Assembly (NCBI RefSeq): GCF_900109575.1
Contig: NZ_FOAF01000010.1
Location: 1-64,000 of the forward strand
DNA: 64,000 nt
Reading direction: 5' to 3'
DNA from: Olivibacter domesticus
GTDB lineage: Bacteria; Bacteroidota; Bacteroidia; Sphingobacteriales; Sphingobacteriaceae
The notes beneath the pieces were generated by a model. It did not search any database. It saw only the letters and a list, made by a program, of their open reading frames with translations, and was not told where the DNA came from. Both the position numbers and the translations under genes were made by a program. Of the stretch, positions 26,547 through 34,909 are shown one piece after another. The number at the start of each line of letters is the position of its first letter. Positions within the stretch are counted from its first letter, which is position 1.

Positions 26547-27590
26547 ATGCTGAAATTACGATTGATTTCTATAATAGTATTACTCATGGCGTTTTGCCAT
26601 GCATTTGCTGTCCAAGATAGTTCTACCAATAAGTCGCAGGATAGCACCTATCGTCCGCAAAAGAAAATATCTTCTTCCTTGTCGTTGAAACGTTTGGTTC
26701 AAGATTCCGCACGATTTGCCAGAGCACTGGAGAAACAGCGAATAAAGGACTCTTTAGAGCGGAGAGAAGATTCCTTAGCAGCCGTTCGAGATTCTTTGAT
26801 GCTGCAATATATAAAACCCCTTTCTGATAAGCGGAAAAATTATTTTTTGGACAGCTTAAAAAAGGTTTATATCATACGTGATGCTAATTCGTTAAACTGG
26901 GGAAAGGATATCATTTATGCGAGCACAAAAAAATTAGGAACAGCAAAGGTGTATCGTGAACCGTGGATTTTGATAGCTGTATTTTCTCTTGTGTTATTTT
27001 TGGCGCTTATTCGAATTTCTTTTATAAAAGATTTGCAGGCGATAGCAACATCCTTTTATAGTAATCGCGTTTTATTGCAGATAAGTAAAGAAGATAATTT
27101 AATCACTTCGTGGCCCTTTGTGTTTTTATATTTGCTTTTTGGATTTACGACCGGATTATTTCTCTACTTATATGTTAGTTACTATCACTTTAGGACGGGA
27201 TATAATAATGTAGGTCTGTTCTTTACAATTTCTGGCATTGTATTGATTTTGTTTGTGCTAAAAATCGTTATTACAAGAGGAATAGGCTTTGTTTTTGGTG
27301 TTCAAAGGCTCGTAAGAGATTATATATCTATATTATATTTAAGTTATTTTAATGCTGCTCTAATTTTTATTCCTTTACTTTTGGTGCTAAGTTTAGTGCC
27401 AGCTTCCCTTATAAATGCTTGGATTATAATTTCTTGTGTGTTTGTTCTGTTAGTGTTTGCGATGCAGTTCATAAGGGCTTCAGGTACTGTGTTAAAAAGC
27501 TATCAATTTTCAAAGTTTTATTTATTTATTTATCTTTGCACCCTCGAAGTTGGTCCAATACTTATTTTGATTAAGTTGTTAGGCATTTAA
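26547..27590 (+). CDS. DUF4271 integral membrane protein
   Basis: Signal-like N-terminus (cleavage after CHAFAVQ), a charged, heptad-rich region of about 90 residues (KRLVQDSARFARALEKQRIK), then about seven to eight transmembrane helices from residue 140. The family is Bacteroidota-specific and usually stands directly upstream of hemD, as here (20-base gap). Function is unknown; the conserved place suggests a role tied to haem synthesis or only co-transcription. Confidence 0.75.
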   Translation: MLKLRLISIIVLLMAFCHAFAVQDSSTNKSQDSTYRPQKKISSSLSLKRLVQDSARFARALEKQRIKDSLERREDSLAAVRDSLMLQYIKPLSDKRKNYFLDSLKKVYIIRDANSLNWGKDIIYASTKKLGTAKVYREPWILIAVFSLVLFLALIRISFIKDLQAIATSFYSNRVLLQISKEDNLITSWPFVFLYLLFGFTTGLFLYLYVSYYHFRTGYNNVGLFFTISGIVLILFVLKIVITRGIGFVFGVQRLVRDYISILYLSYFNAALIFIPLLLVLSLVPASLINAWIIISCVFVLLVFAMQFIRASGTVLKSYQFSKFYLFIYLCTLEVGPILILIKLLGI

Positions 27591-27610
27591 CCGAACTAAA
27601 ATAAACACAC

Positions 27611-28375
27611 GTGGCAGCAGAAGACAGAGAAAAAAAAGTAAAAAGTATCTTAGTAACTTTACCAAGACCTGAAAACGATAAATCACCTTACTTTGCTTTA
27701 GCAAATAAATACAATCTAAAAATAGATTTTAGAGCATTTATTCACGTTGAAGGTGTTCCGGCAAGGGATTTTAGAAAAGAAAAGATTAACCTGGCAGATT
27801 TTACAGCAGTAATCTTTACTAGTAGAAATGCGGCAGACCATTTTTTTAGAATATGCGAAGAAATGCGTTATGAGGTCCCTGCCGATTTGAAGTATTTTTG
27901 TTTATCAGAAACCATAGCATTGTATTTGCAGAAATACATTCAATACAGGAAGCGTAAAATCTTCTTTGGAAAGCAAACGGCTCAAGATTTAGAAGAGGTA
28001 TTAAAGAAGCATGCGAAAGAAAAATTTCTTTACCCATGCTCTGATGTTGCCAGTGAAGAGACGCAAAATTGGTTGCAGGAAAATGGATATAACTTTACGC
28101 CGGCTGTTTTATTTAGGACGGTGGTAAGTGACCTTACTGATCTGGCCGATGTTTTTTATGATCTAATCGTCTTCTTTAGTCCGTCAAGCATACAATCGTT
28201 GTATGAAAATTTCCCGGATTTTAAGCAAAATGATACACGTATTGCTGCTTTTGGGCCAACCACACACCAAGCGATTGCAGATCGTAATTTAACTTTAGAT
28301 ATCGCTGCGCCTACACCAGAATCTCCCAGTATGACCATGGCTGTTGAACAGTATATTAAGAAAGTTAATAAGTAG
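27611..28375 (+). CDS. hemD: Uroporphyrinogen-III synthase
   Basis: Closes and rearranges hydroxymethylbilane to uroporphyrinogen III. HemD proteins diverge strongly; here the two-domain layout is recognisable by TAVIFTSRNAADHFF, FLYPCSDVASEE and YDLIVFFSPSSIQSL with FGPTTHQAI. The start codon is GTG, preceded by ACTAAAATAAACACAC without a ribosome-binding site. It is the second gene of the DUF4271 unit and is followed by a strong terminator. Confidence 0.85.
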   Translation: MAAEDREKKVKSILVTLPRPENDKSPYFALANKYNLKIDFRAFIHVEGVPARDFRKEKINLADFTAVIFTSRNAADHFFRICEEMRYEVPADLKYFCLSETIALYLQKYIQYRKRKIFFGKQTAQDLEEVLKKHAKEKFLYPCSDVASEETQNWLQENGYNFTPAVLFRTVVSDLTDLADVFYDLIVFFSPSSIQSLYENFPDFKQNDTRIAAFGPTTHQAIADRNLTLDIAAPTPESPSMTMAVEQYIKKVNK

Positions 28376-28403
28376 TAAAACGCAAATAATATTAATTTTT
28401 GTG

Positions 28404-28436
28404 TCCAGAACTTCTAAAAGGTTCTGGATTTTTTTT
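28404..28436 (+). terminator. Terminator after hemD
   Basis: Arms 28404-28413 and 28419-28428 pair over ten positions (one G-U) with a five-base loop and are followed by eight T residues. A textbook intrinsic terminator 28 bases after the hemD stop. Confidence 0.88.
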
Positions 28437-28598
28437 GCTCAAATGGTACAAAAAACCAAAAATAAAATATAAATAATGAACAAAATGAACAAAGTATCAC
28501 CTCTTAAGTCAATTTATATTTGTTAGGAGACCGCTAAGTTTGAAATGTCATATTTTGTTAAAATATGTGGTTGGTTTTGAGGTTGTTATCAATTAAAT

Positions 28599-29897
28599 AT
28601 GAGGAAAATTTACTACTGTTACTTCGTTTTAGTGTCGTTAGTGCTTGTTTTAGGATGTGGGAATCGAAAAGCAGGCGGCGAACTTACAGGGGTTAGGTTA
28701 AAAGGAATAAAAGCAAACAAGGCGCCCAAAGGTATGGTTCTCATTCCTGCCGGTTCATTTATAGCTGGGTTATCTGATGAAGACATTACCAGTGCCCAAA
28801 TTGCGCAAAACAGGCAATTTACGCAATCTGCATTTTTTATGGATGAAACAGAAATCTCCAATAGTCAATATAGACAGTTTGTTAATTGGGTACGTGATTC
28901 AATTGCAATCACGCAATACTTAAATGATCCCTCTTTTTTTGTACAAAATGCTGAAGGAGATAATGGTGGGCAACGATTTATAGATTGGTCTAAAGTAGGA
29001 GATGGCACTGGCGTATGGGGCAAAAAGAATGATAATAAAGACGCATTAAACCAAATGTATTATCAGGGAGATGACCGTATATTCGGTAGAGATGAGTTGG
29101 ATGTCCGATTACTTAAATATCACTATGAAATCTATAACCATCGAATGGCTGCCGCTAACAAAAATAACAAATCGATGCGGAGATCTGATTTCATCATTCG
29201 TGATACGATAGGTATTTATCCCGATACATTAGTATGGTTAGCTGATTTCTCCTATGCTCAAAATGAGCCACTCGTTGAGGGGTATTTTTCTCATCCGGCT
29301 TTTCAAGACTATCCCGTAGTAGGAGTTAACTGGCGCCAAGCAAGAGCCTTTGCTGTTTGGCGCACCCGGTTATACGAGAATTATGCTCAAAAGGTAGGAC
29401 TACCACGTTTATCTAGATTATCCTATGAACTACCTTCGGAGCATCAGTGGGAATATGCCGCAAGAGGCGGATTGAACGGAGCCCCTTATCCTTGGGGAGG
29501 GCCGACCATTCGAAATGCAAAGGGATGTTTAATGGCAAATTTTAAACCAGGACGAGGTAATTATGCAGACGATGGTGGAGCGTATACTGTTCCCGTTCAT
29601 TCATATTTTCCGAATGATTATGGTTTATACAATATGGCCGGTAATGTAGCGGAATGGACAGCGTCCTCTTTTGAAGAATCCTCTTCTTCATTTGTACACG
29701 ATATGAACCCAACGTATTCTTATGAAGCAAAAGCAAACGATGCTGAAATATTGAAACGTAAAGTAGTTCGAGGAGGCTCGTGGAAAGATATAGGCTATTT
29801 TTTACAAAACTCCACGCGCACTTATGAATATCAGGATACTGCTAAGTCATATATCGGTTTTAGATGTGTAACCTCTTATGCAGGACGTGATTTATAG
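28599..29897 (+). CDS. gldK: GldK-like lipoprotein (FGE-sulfatase fold)
   Basis: Outer-membrane lipoprotein related to the GldK ring component of the type IX secretion system. The lipobox ends at cysteine 20 (LVLVLGCGN). The FGE/SUMF1-like domain starts near residue 45 (MVLIPAGSFIAGLSDED, FFMDETEISNSQYRQFV) and ends with LYNMAGNVAEWTASS, VVRGGSWKDIGYFL and YIGFRC. In T9SS bacteria the order is gldK-gldL-gldM-gldN; here gldN follows one base later and gldL and gldM are missing. GldJ is the nearest paralogue; the SDED and DETE spacing and gldN linkage favour GldK. Either a remnant system or a derived use is possible. Confidence 0.8.
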   Translation: MRKIYYCYFVLVSLVLVLGCGNRKAGGELTGVRLKGIKANKAPKGMVLIPAGSFIAGLSDEDITSAQIAQNRQFTQSAFFMDETEISNSQYRQFVNWVRDSIAITQYLNDPSFFVQNAEGDNGGQRFIDWSKVGDGTGVWGKKNDNKDALNQMYYQGDDRIFGRDELDVRLLKYHYEIYNHRMAAANKNNKSMRRSDFIIRDTIGIYPDTLVWLADFSYAQNEPLVEGYFSHPAFQDYPVVGVNWRQARAFAVWRTRLYENYAQKVGLPRLSRLSYELPSEHQWEYAARGGLNGAPYPWGGPTIRNAKGCLMANFKPGRGNYADDGGAYTVPVHSYFPNDYGLYNMAGNVAEWTASSFEESSSSFVHDMNPTYSYEAKANDAEILKRKVVRGGSWKDIGYFLQNSTRTYEYQDTAKSYIGFRCVTSYAGRDL

Positions 29898-29898
29898 A

Positions 29899-30774
29899 AT
29901 GATAGAAATGAAGAGATTGTTTTTTATTTTGGCTTGTATGGCGTTTGTATGTAAAACATATGGGCAGCAGGAAAATCTATCGAATAGTGTTACACCCATT
30001 CAAGATGGTCCACCGGTAGATGGTTATTATGAGAAGTCTGATATAGAAAATCGCAAGGTAATTCCTTATTCGCATATTAGAAGTGTGGATGTGATGTATA
30101 GCAAACGTGTTTGGCGAGAAATCGATTTGAGAGATAGGTTAAATGCAAGTTTCGCCTCTCCAAAATCCAGATTAATAGATATTCTCATGAAGGCGATAAT
30201 GGCAGGAGAATTAACAGCGTATGACCCTATTCCAACGAAAGAAGATCCAAATGGAGATAGCTTTAAAACACCTTTAGATCCATCAAAATTAATGAGTAAT
30301 ATTGCTGATAGTGTGTTTGTGCCGGAGTTTGATAATGAAGGTAATCAAATAGGCGGACAGTTTCAATCTGGTGAATTCAATACGGATAGTATCTTTAAAT
30401 TTAGAATTAAGGAAGATTGGATTTTCGACAAACAACGTTCGGTATTTGAACCGCGCATTATTGGAATCGCACCATTAATTCCTATTAAGGCGGCAGATGT
30501 GTATTTAGATCCCCAACCAGCTTTTTGGGTTTATTTTCCTGAAGCCCGCCACATCCTTGTTAATAAGGAAGTTGTTAATAGAAACAATGATGCAACAGGT
30601 TTGAGCTACGACGATGTTTTTATAAAGAGAATTTTTTCGAGCTATGTAGTAAAACAATCAAATCCAGAGGATTTACGTATTAAAGATTATAAAGAAGGGG
30701 TGGATAGGTTATACGAATCTGAAAAGATTAAACAGACGTTACTAAACTATGAACACGATTTGTGGAGTTATTAG
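29899..30774 (+). CDS. gldN: GldN-like periplasmic protein
   Basis: Periplasmic partner of GldK in the type IX secretion ring. Signal peptide MKRLFFILACMAFVCKTYGQ (start of mature part at Q). Family features: YSKRVWREIDLRDRLNASFA near residue 65, GELTAYDP, FRIKEDWIFDKQRSVFEPRI and IIGIAPL. An ATG at 29908 is equally good and gives the shortest signal peptide; 29899 is two bases after the gldK stop. The C-terminal part (SNPEDLRIKDYKEGVDRLYE) is conserved too. Co-transcribed with gldK. See the finding about missing gldL and gldM. Confidence 0.82.
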   Translation: MIEMKRLFFILACMAFVCKTYGQQENLSNSVTPIQDGPPVDGYYEKSDIENRKVIPYSHIRSVDVMYSKRVWREIDLRDRLNASFASPKSRLIDILMKAIMAGELTAYDPIPTKEDPNGDSFKTPLDPSKLMSNIADSVFVPEFDNEGNQIGGQFQSGEFNTDSIFKFRIKEDWIFDKQRSVFEPRIIGIAPLIPIKAADVYLDPQPAFWVYFPEARHILVNKEVVNRNNDATGLSYDDVFIKRIFSSYVVKQSNPEDLRIKDYKEGVDRLYESEKIKQTLLNYEHDLWSY

Positions 30775-30815
30775 TTGTTAGTTCTTCGTTATTCATAGTT
30801 GGTTCTTCGTTAGCA
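30771..30815. repeat. Short direct repeat between gldN and uvrC
   Basis: AGTTCTTCGTTA and GGTTCTTCGTTA occur 21 bases apart in the 47-base gap between two convergent genes. Similar short words mark other gaps of this window. No terminator-type stem is evident. Confidence 0.35.
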
Positions 30816-30821
30816 GAAAAA

Positions 30822-32651
30822 TTATTTGGGTTCTATTTGATTTTCTGCTACGTGTTCATTGAAGTATTCTAACACGGCATCTGCTTGTTTTGTGCTGATT
30901 ATCTGCATCAATTGCTCTTTAGAGGCTTCTTTTATTTTCTTGACAGATTTAAAGGTCAGCAATAGTTTTTCAGCGCTTGTTTTACCAATGCCGGCAATCT
31001 GTTCGAGCTCTGTTTGAAATGTCTTTCTGCTTCGCTGGTTTCTATGGAAAGTAATTCCAAAGCGGTGCGCTTCATCACGAAGGTGTTGGATAACTTTCAG
31101 TGTTTCAGATCTTTTGTCTAAGTAAAGTGGGTACTGATCCCCCGGATAATAAAGCTCCTCTAATCGTTTGGCAATCCCTATAACGGTTACCTTCCTATCG
31201 ATCCCTAATTTTTTTAAACTCTTTAATGCCGAAGATAATTGACCTTTACCACCATCTATGATAATCAGTTGTGGTAATGATTTTTCTTCCTCTAACATTC
31301 GTTTATATCGGCGATAAACGGCTTCCTCCATCGTAGCGAAATCATTAGGTCCTTCCACCGTTTTAACATTAAAGTGTCGATAATCTTTTTTAGATGGTTT
31401 TGCATCTTTGAATACAACAATTGCCGATACAGGATATTTACCCTGAAAATTAGAATTATCAAAGCATTCAATATGTTTTGGTAATACATTCAATCGCAGG
31501 TCATCCTTCATTTTATTAAGAAGCCTTTCCGTTTTGATCTCCGGATTCAATTTTTCGTACTGGTCGAGACGTTCCCGCTTAAAGAAACTTACATTTTTAT
31601 AGGAAAGGTCTAATAATTTTTTTTTATCGCCTAACTGCGGAATGGTTTGTTTGAAATTTGGACTTTCTACATCTAACGCAAACGGTACAATGATTTCATT
31701 TGAAGTACTATTAAAACGCGTTCTAAGTTCTTGGACAGCTAAGCTCAACAATTCCTGATCACTTTCATCAAGACGTTTTTTTAACTCGATTGTTTGCGTC
31801 TGTATGACCGTTCCATTCATTACCTTCAAGAAGTTTACAAATGCGTAGCCCTCCTCAGAAGCAATATTGAATATGTCAACGTCGTTTATTGTATTGCTAA
31901 CGATGGTTGACTTGCTTTGGTAATTACTCAGTAAGTCCAGTTTTTGTTTAAGTGCGTGTGCGCCTTCAAAATCTAGATGAGCTATTGCCGAATCAAGATT
32001 TGCCTTTAATTGCTTGAATACGATACCCGTTTTTCCATTAAGAATATCTTTTATGTTATCGATATTGGCATTATAATCATGTTCATGTTGAAAAGCTTGA
32101 CAAGGCCCCTTGCAATTTCCTATTTGATATTCAAGGCAAACTCTGAATTTTCCCTGTTCAATATTTGTTGGAGTTAAGGGAAGATTACAAGTTCGCAAAG
32201 GAAATAATTCTTTTATAACACCTAGGATGGCATGCATCATCCCCACAGATGCATAAGGGCCAAAATATTTTGATCCGTCTTTTATGATTTTTCGCGTCCA
32301 GAATATTCGTGGAAAACGTTCGTTTTTAATAACTATCCAAGGATAAGTCTTATCATCCTTGAGTAGCACATTATATCGAGGTTGATGTTTTTTTATAAGA
32401 CTATTTTCAAGTAGCCAGGCATCGGTTTCGGTATCAACAATAGTAAAAGTAATTTTGTTGATTTTCCGTACCAGTACCCTAGTTTTAGCATTATGTAAAT
32501 ACTCATCCTTTAGAAAATAGGAGCTTACACGGTTCTTTAAGTCTTTTGCCTTACCGATATATATAAGTATTCCCTGTTTATCATAGTACTGATAAACACC
32601 GGGCCTGTGCGGTATTTTTTTTAATGCTTCCCGATAATCAAAAATATCCAT
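30822..32651 (-). CDS. uvrC: Excinuclease ABC subunit C
   Basis: Makes both incisions in nucleotide excision repair. The GIY-YIG nuclease is at the N-terminus (HRPGVYQYYDKQGILIYIG, KDLKNRVSSYF), the cysteine cluster that may bind an Fe-S cluster follows (CNL ... CLEYQIGNCKGPCQ), then a UVR-like segment (AHLDFEGAHALKQKL), the RNase H-like endonuclease domain (IECFDNSN, LIIIDGGKGQL, RDEAHRFGITFHR) and a C-terminal helix-hairpin-helix (QIAGIGKTSAEKLLL). 609 residues is the normal length. Two bases separate it from the PBP gene. Confidence 0.95.
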   Translation of the reverse strand: MDIFDYREALKKIPHRPGVYQYYDKQGILIYIGKAKDLKNRVSSYFLKDEYLHNAKTRVLVRKINKITFTIVDTETDAWLLENSLIKKHQPRYNVLLKDDKTYPWIVIKNERFPRIFWTRKIIKDGSKYFGPYASVGMMHAILGVIKELFPLRTCNLPLTPTNIEQGKFRVCLEYQIGNCKGPCQAFQHEHDYNANIDNIKDILNGKTGIVFKQLKANLDSAIAHLDFEGAHALKQKLDLLSNYQSKSTIVSNTINDVDIFNIASEEGYAFVNFLKVMNGTVIQTQTIELKKRLDESDQELLSLAVQELRTRFNSTSNEIIVPFALDVESPNFKQTIPQLGDKKKLLDLSYKNVSFFKRERLDQYEKLNPEIKTERLLNKMKDDLRLNVLPKHIECFDNSNFQGKYPVSAIVVFKDAKPSKKDYRHFNVKTVEGPNDFATMEEAVYRRYKRMLEEEKSLPQLIIIDGGKGQLSSALKSLKKLGIDRKVTVIGIAKRLEELYYPGDQYPLYLDKRSETLKVIQHLRDEAHRFGITFHRNQRSRKTFQTELEQIAGIGKTSAEKLLLTFKSVKKIKEASKEQLMQIISTKQADAVLEYFNEHVAENQIEPK

Positions 32652-32653
32652 GC

Positions 32654-34894
32654 TTAAAAATCCAATCGATCATCTATCTTCCGCTCATCTTCTGAAGGAT
32701 AATCATATTGATATTTGCTACAATCCAATTCGCGTTGCAAACCTCCCGGCGGGAGTTCAAAATCTCCCTGCGAATATTTCAACTCTTTATCGGCGTACAC
32801 CTTCTGCATGAAGAGTGCAAACATGGGGAGCGCTGCATTAGCTCCTTGCCCAAGTGCGGTTGTACTAAAGTGAATTGCTCTTTCCTCGGCACCTGTCCAT
32901 ACACCACTCACTAATTGTGGCGTAACTCCAATAAACCAAGCATCCGAGTTACTTTGAGAAGTACCGGTTTTACCACCGATTGGATTCATTAATTTATATT
33001 TCCAACGAACACGCTGACCGGAGCCTTTTTCTACTACACCCTTTAACATATCAACCATCACATAGGCAGATTGATCATTCATGACCACTTTCACTTTTTT
33101 TGTATGTTCATAAATTAAGGCACCGTTTTTATCCTCAATGCGTAACAGGTAGATAGGCTGTGTCCACACCCCATGATTCACAAAGGTAGAGTAAGCCCCA
33201 ACCATATCATACACGGAAGCATCAAAGGTTCCTAAAGCGATTGATGGGTAAGCAGGAACATCCGTCGTTATGCCCATATTCTTAATCAGATTGGCAACAT
33301 TTTGCGCTCCAACTCGTTGAATTACATCTGCAGTGGCCCAGTTCTGTGAATGCGCTAATGCAGTTTTTAAGGTAATAGGGCCTGCAACCGTACTTTCACT
33401 TTTAGGAGCCCATCCGTCTACATTGATAGGGGCATTAGGTACTTTAAAACAAGGAGAATAACCGTTATCAATAGCAACTGCGTAGGTGAAAGGTTTTGCG
33501 GTGGAGCCAGGCTGTCGCGCCCCCATTTTAACCTGATCGTATTTATAATGCGTAAAGTTAATACCTCCTACCCATGCCTTCACATAGCCGGTTTGAGGCT
33601 CCATAGACATCATAGCATTCCTAAGCATAAGTTTATTGTACTTGATGGAATCCATAGGTGTCATTGTTGTATCTAATTCACCTTTCCAACTGAATATACT
33701 CATCTTGGTGGGGCTGTTAAAATTCTTCTTAATTTCCTCATCAGACTGGTCTGCGTTTTTTAGCCAACGGTAGCGATCAGATTGTTTCACCGCCCTATCC
33801 AGCAGTACCTCTAAACCCTTGAAAGGATCTCTTCCTTTATACTGGTTATTGAAGGTCACCTGTAATTCTTTCATCATTGTTTTTTGCGCCTCTTCGGCGT
33901 ATAACTGCATTCTAGAATCAATGGTGGTATAAATCTTCAATCCATCTCTATCTAAGTCATACGGTGTTCCATCTGCCTTTGTGATAGAAAGTTGGTTGAA
34001 AATGTTTTTGATGTCGGTTTTCAAAACAGCTCTTAAATAAGGCGCTATCCCATCACCATAAACGTTTGGTCTGAAAGTAAGCCCTAATGGTTTTTCCTTA
34101 AAAGAAGCAGCTTCGGCTGCCGTCAGAAAGCCTGATTTGCGCATATTGTCTAATACGGTATTTCGTCTGTTGATGGAATTCTTAGGATAACGGATAGGGG
34201 AGTAGATACCAGGGCCTTTTAACATACCTACTAAAACAGCCGCTTGTCCTGGGTTGAGTTCGCCGGGCGTAGTATTAAAATAAGTTCTTGCGGCCGATTT
34301 GATACCATAGGTGTTATAGGCACCAAAGTCTACCGTATTCAAGTACATAGTAAGTATTTCCTCTTTGGTGTAGTTTTGCTCTAGGCGAACTGCAATGATC
34401 CATTCTTGCAATTTTTGGATGAATCTTTTAGAAAACGATCTTGCTCGACCTTCTTCTTGGAAAAGGTTTAAAGCTAACTGCTGCGTGATTGTACTAGCGC
34501 CTTGCTTTTTTCCTATTAAATTATAAAATATAATGGTAAATGTACGCTTAAAATCAATGCCGGAATGTGAGTTGAATCGGATATCTTCTGTTGCAATAAG
34601 CGCTTTTATTAAAGCGGGTGATAATTCCTTATAGGTAACATTTGATCTGTTTTGAATATAATAAGTACCTAACACAGCACCATCAGCGGAAATTATTTCA
34701 GAAGAAAGATTACTTTTCGGATTCTCTAAATCTCTGAAGGAAGGTAGTTCTCCAAATAATCCAAGCCCAATACTTATTAAAAATAGAAAGCCTAAAATAA
34801 TAAGCCCAACAAAAAATTTCCAAAAGGAAAGGGTGTAGCGCTTTATATCTTCGTTCGTTAGCTTGTTGTTTTGTTTTTTGGTATTACGTTGCAT
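32654..34894 (-). CDS. Class A penicillin-binding protein (PBP1A-type)
   Basis: Bifunctional peptidoglycan synthase in the inner membrane. After a cytoplasmic lead and one transmembrane helix (about residues 30-50) comes the glycosyltransferase domain GT51 with ATEDIRFNSHSGID (catalytic glutamate), GASTITQQLALNLF and TMYLNTVDFG. The transpeptidase domain has the active serine in GSTAKPFTY (SxxK), SQN and KTGTSQSNSDAW. 746 residues. It sits between sprE-like and uvrC genes; such gene order recurs in Bacteroidota. Confidence 0.93.
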   Translation of the reverse strand: MQRNTKKQNNKLTNEDIKRYTLSFWKFFVGLIILGFLFLISIGLGLFGELPSFRDLENPKSNLSSEIISADGAVLGTYYIQNRSNVTYKELSPALIKALIATEDIRFNSHSGIDFKRTFTIIFYNLIGKKQGASTITQQLALNLFQEEGRARSFSKRFIQKLQEWIIAVRLEQNYTKEEILTMYLNTVDFGAYNTYGIKSAARTYFNTTPGELNPGQAAVLVGMLKGPGIYSPIRYPKNSINRRNTVLDNMRKSGFLTAAEAASFKEKPLGLTFRPNVYGDGIAPYLRAVLKTDIKNIFNQLSITKADGTPYDLDRDGLKIYTTIDSRMQLYAEEAQKTMMKELQVTFNNQYKGRDPFKGLEVLLDRAVKQSDRYRWLKNADQSDEEIKKNFNSPTKMSIFSWKGELDTTMTPMDSIKYNKLMLRNAMMSMEPQTGYVKAWVGGINFTHYKYDQVKMGARQPGSTAKPFTYAVAIDNGYSPCFKVPNAPINVDGWAPKSESTVAGPITLKTALAHSQNWATADVIQRVGAQNVANLIKNMGITTDVPAYPSIALGTFDASVYDMVGAYSTFVNHGVWTQPIYLLRIEDKNGALIYEHTKKVKVVMNDQSAYVMVDMLKGVVEKGSGQRVRWKYKLMNPIGGKTGTSQSNSDAWFIGVTPQLVSGVWTGAEERAIHFSTTALGQGANAALPMFALFMQKVYADKELKYSQGDFELPPGGLQRELDCSKYQYDYPSEDERKIDDRLDF

Positions 34895-34909
34895 TTTTAT
34901 TCTTATGAC

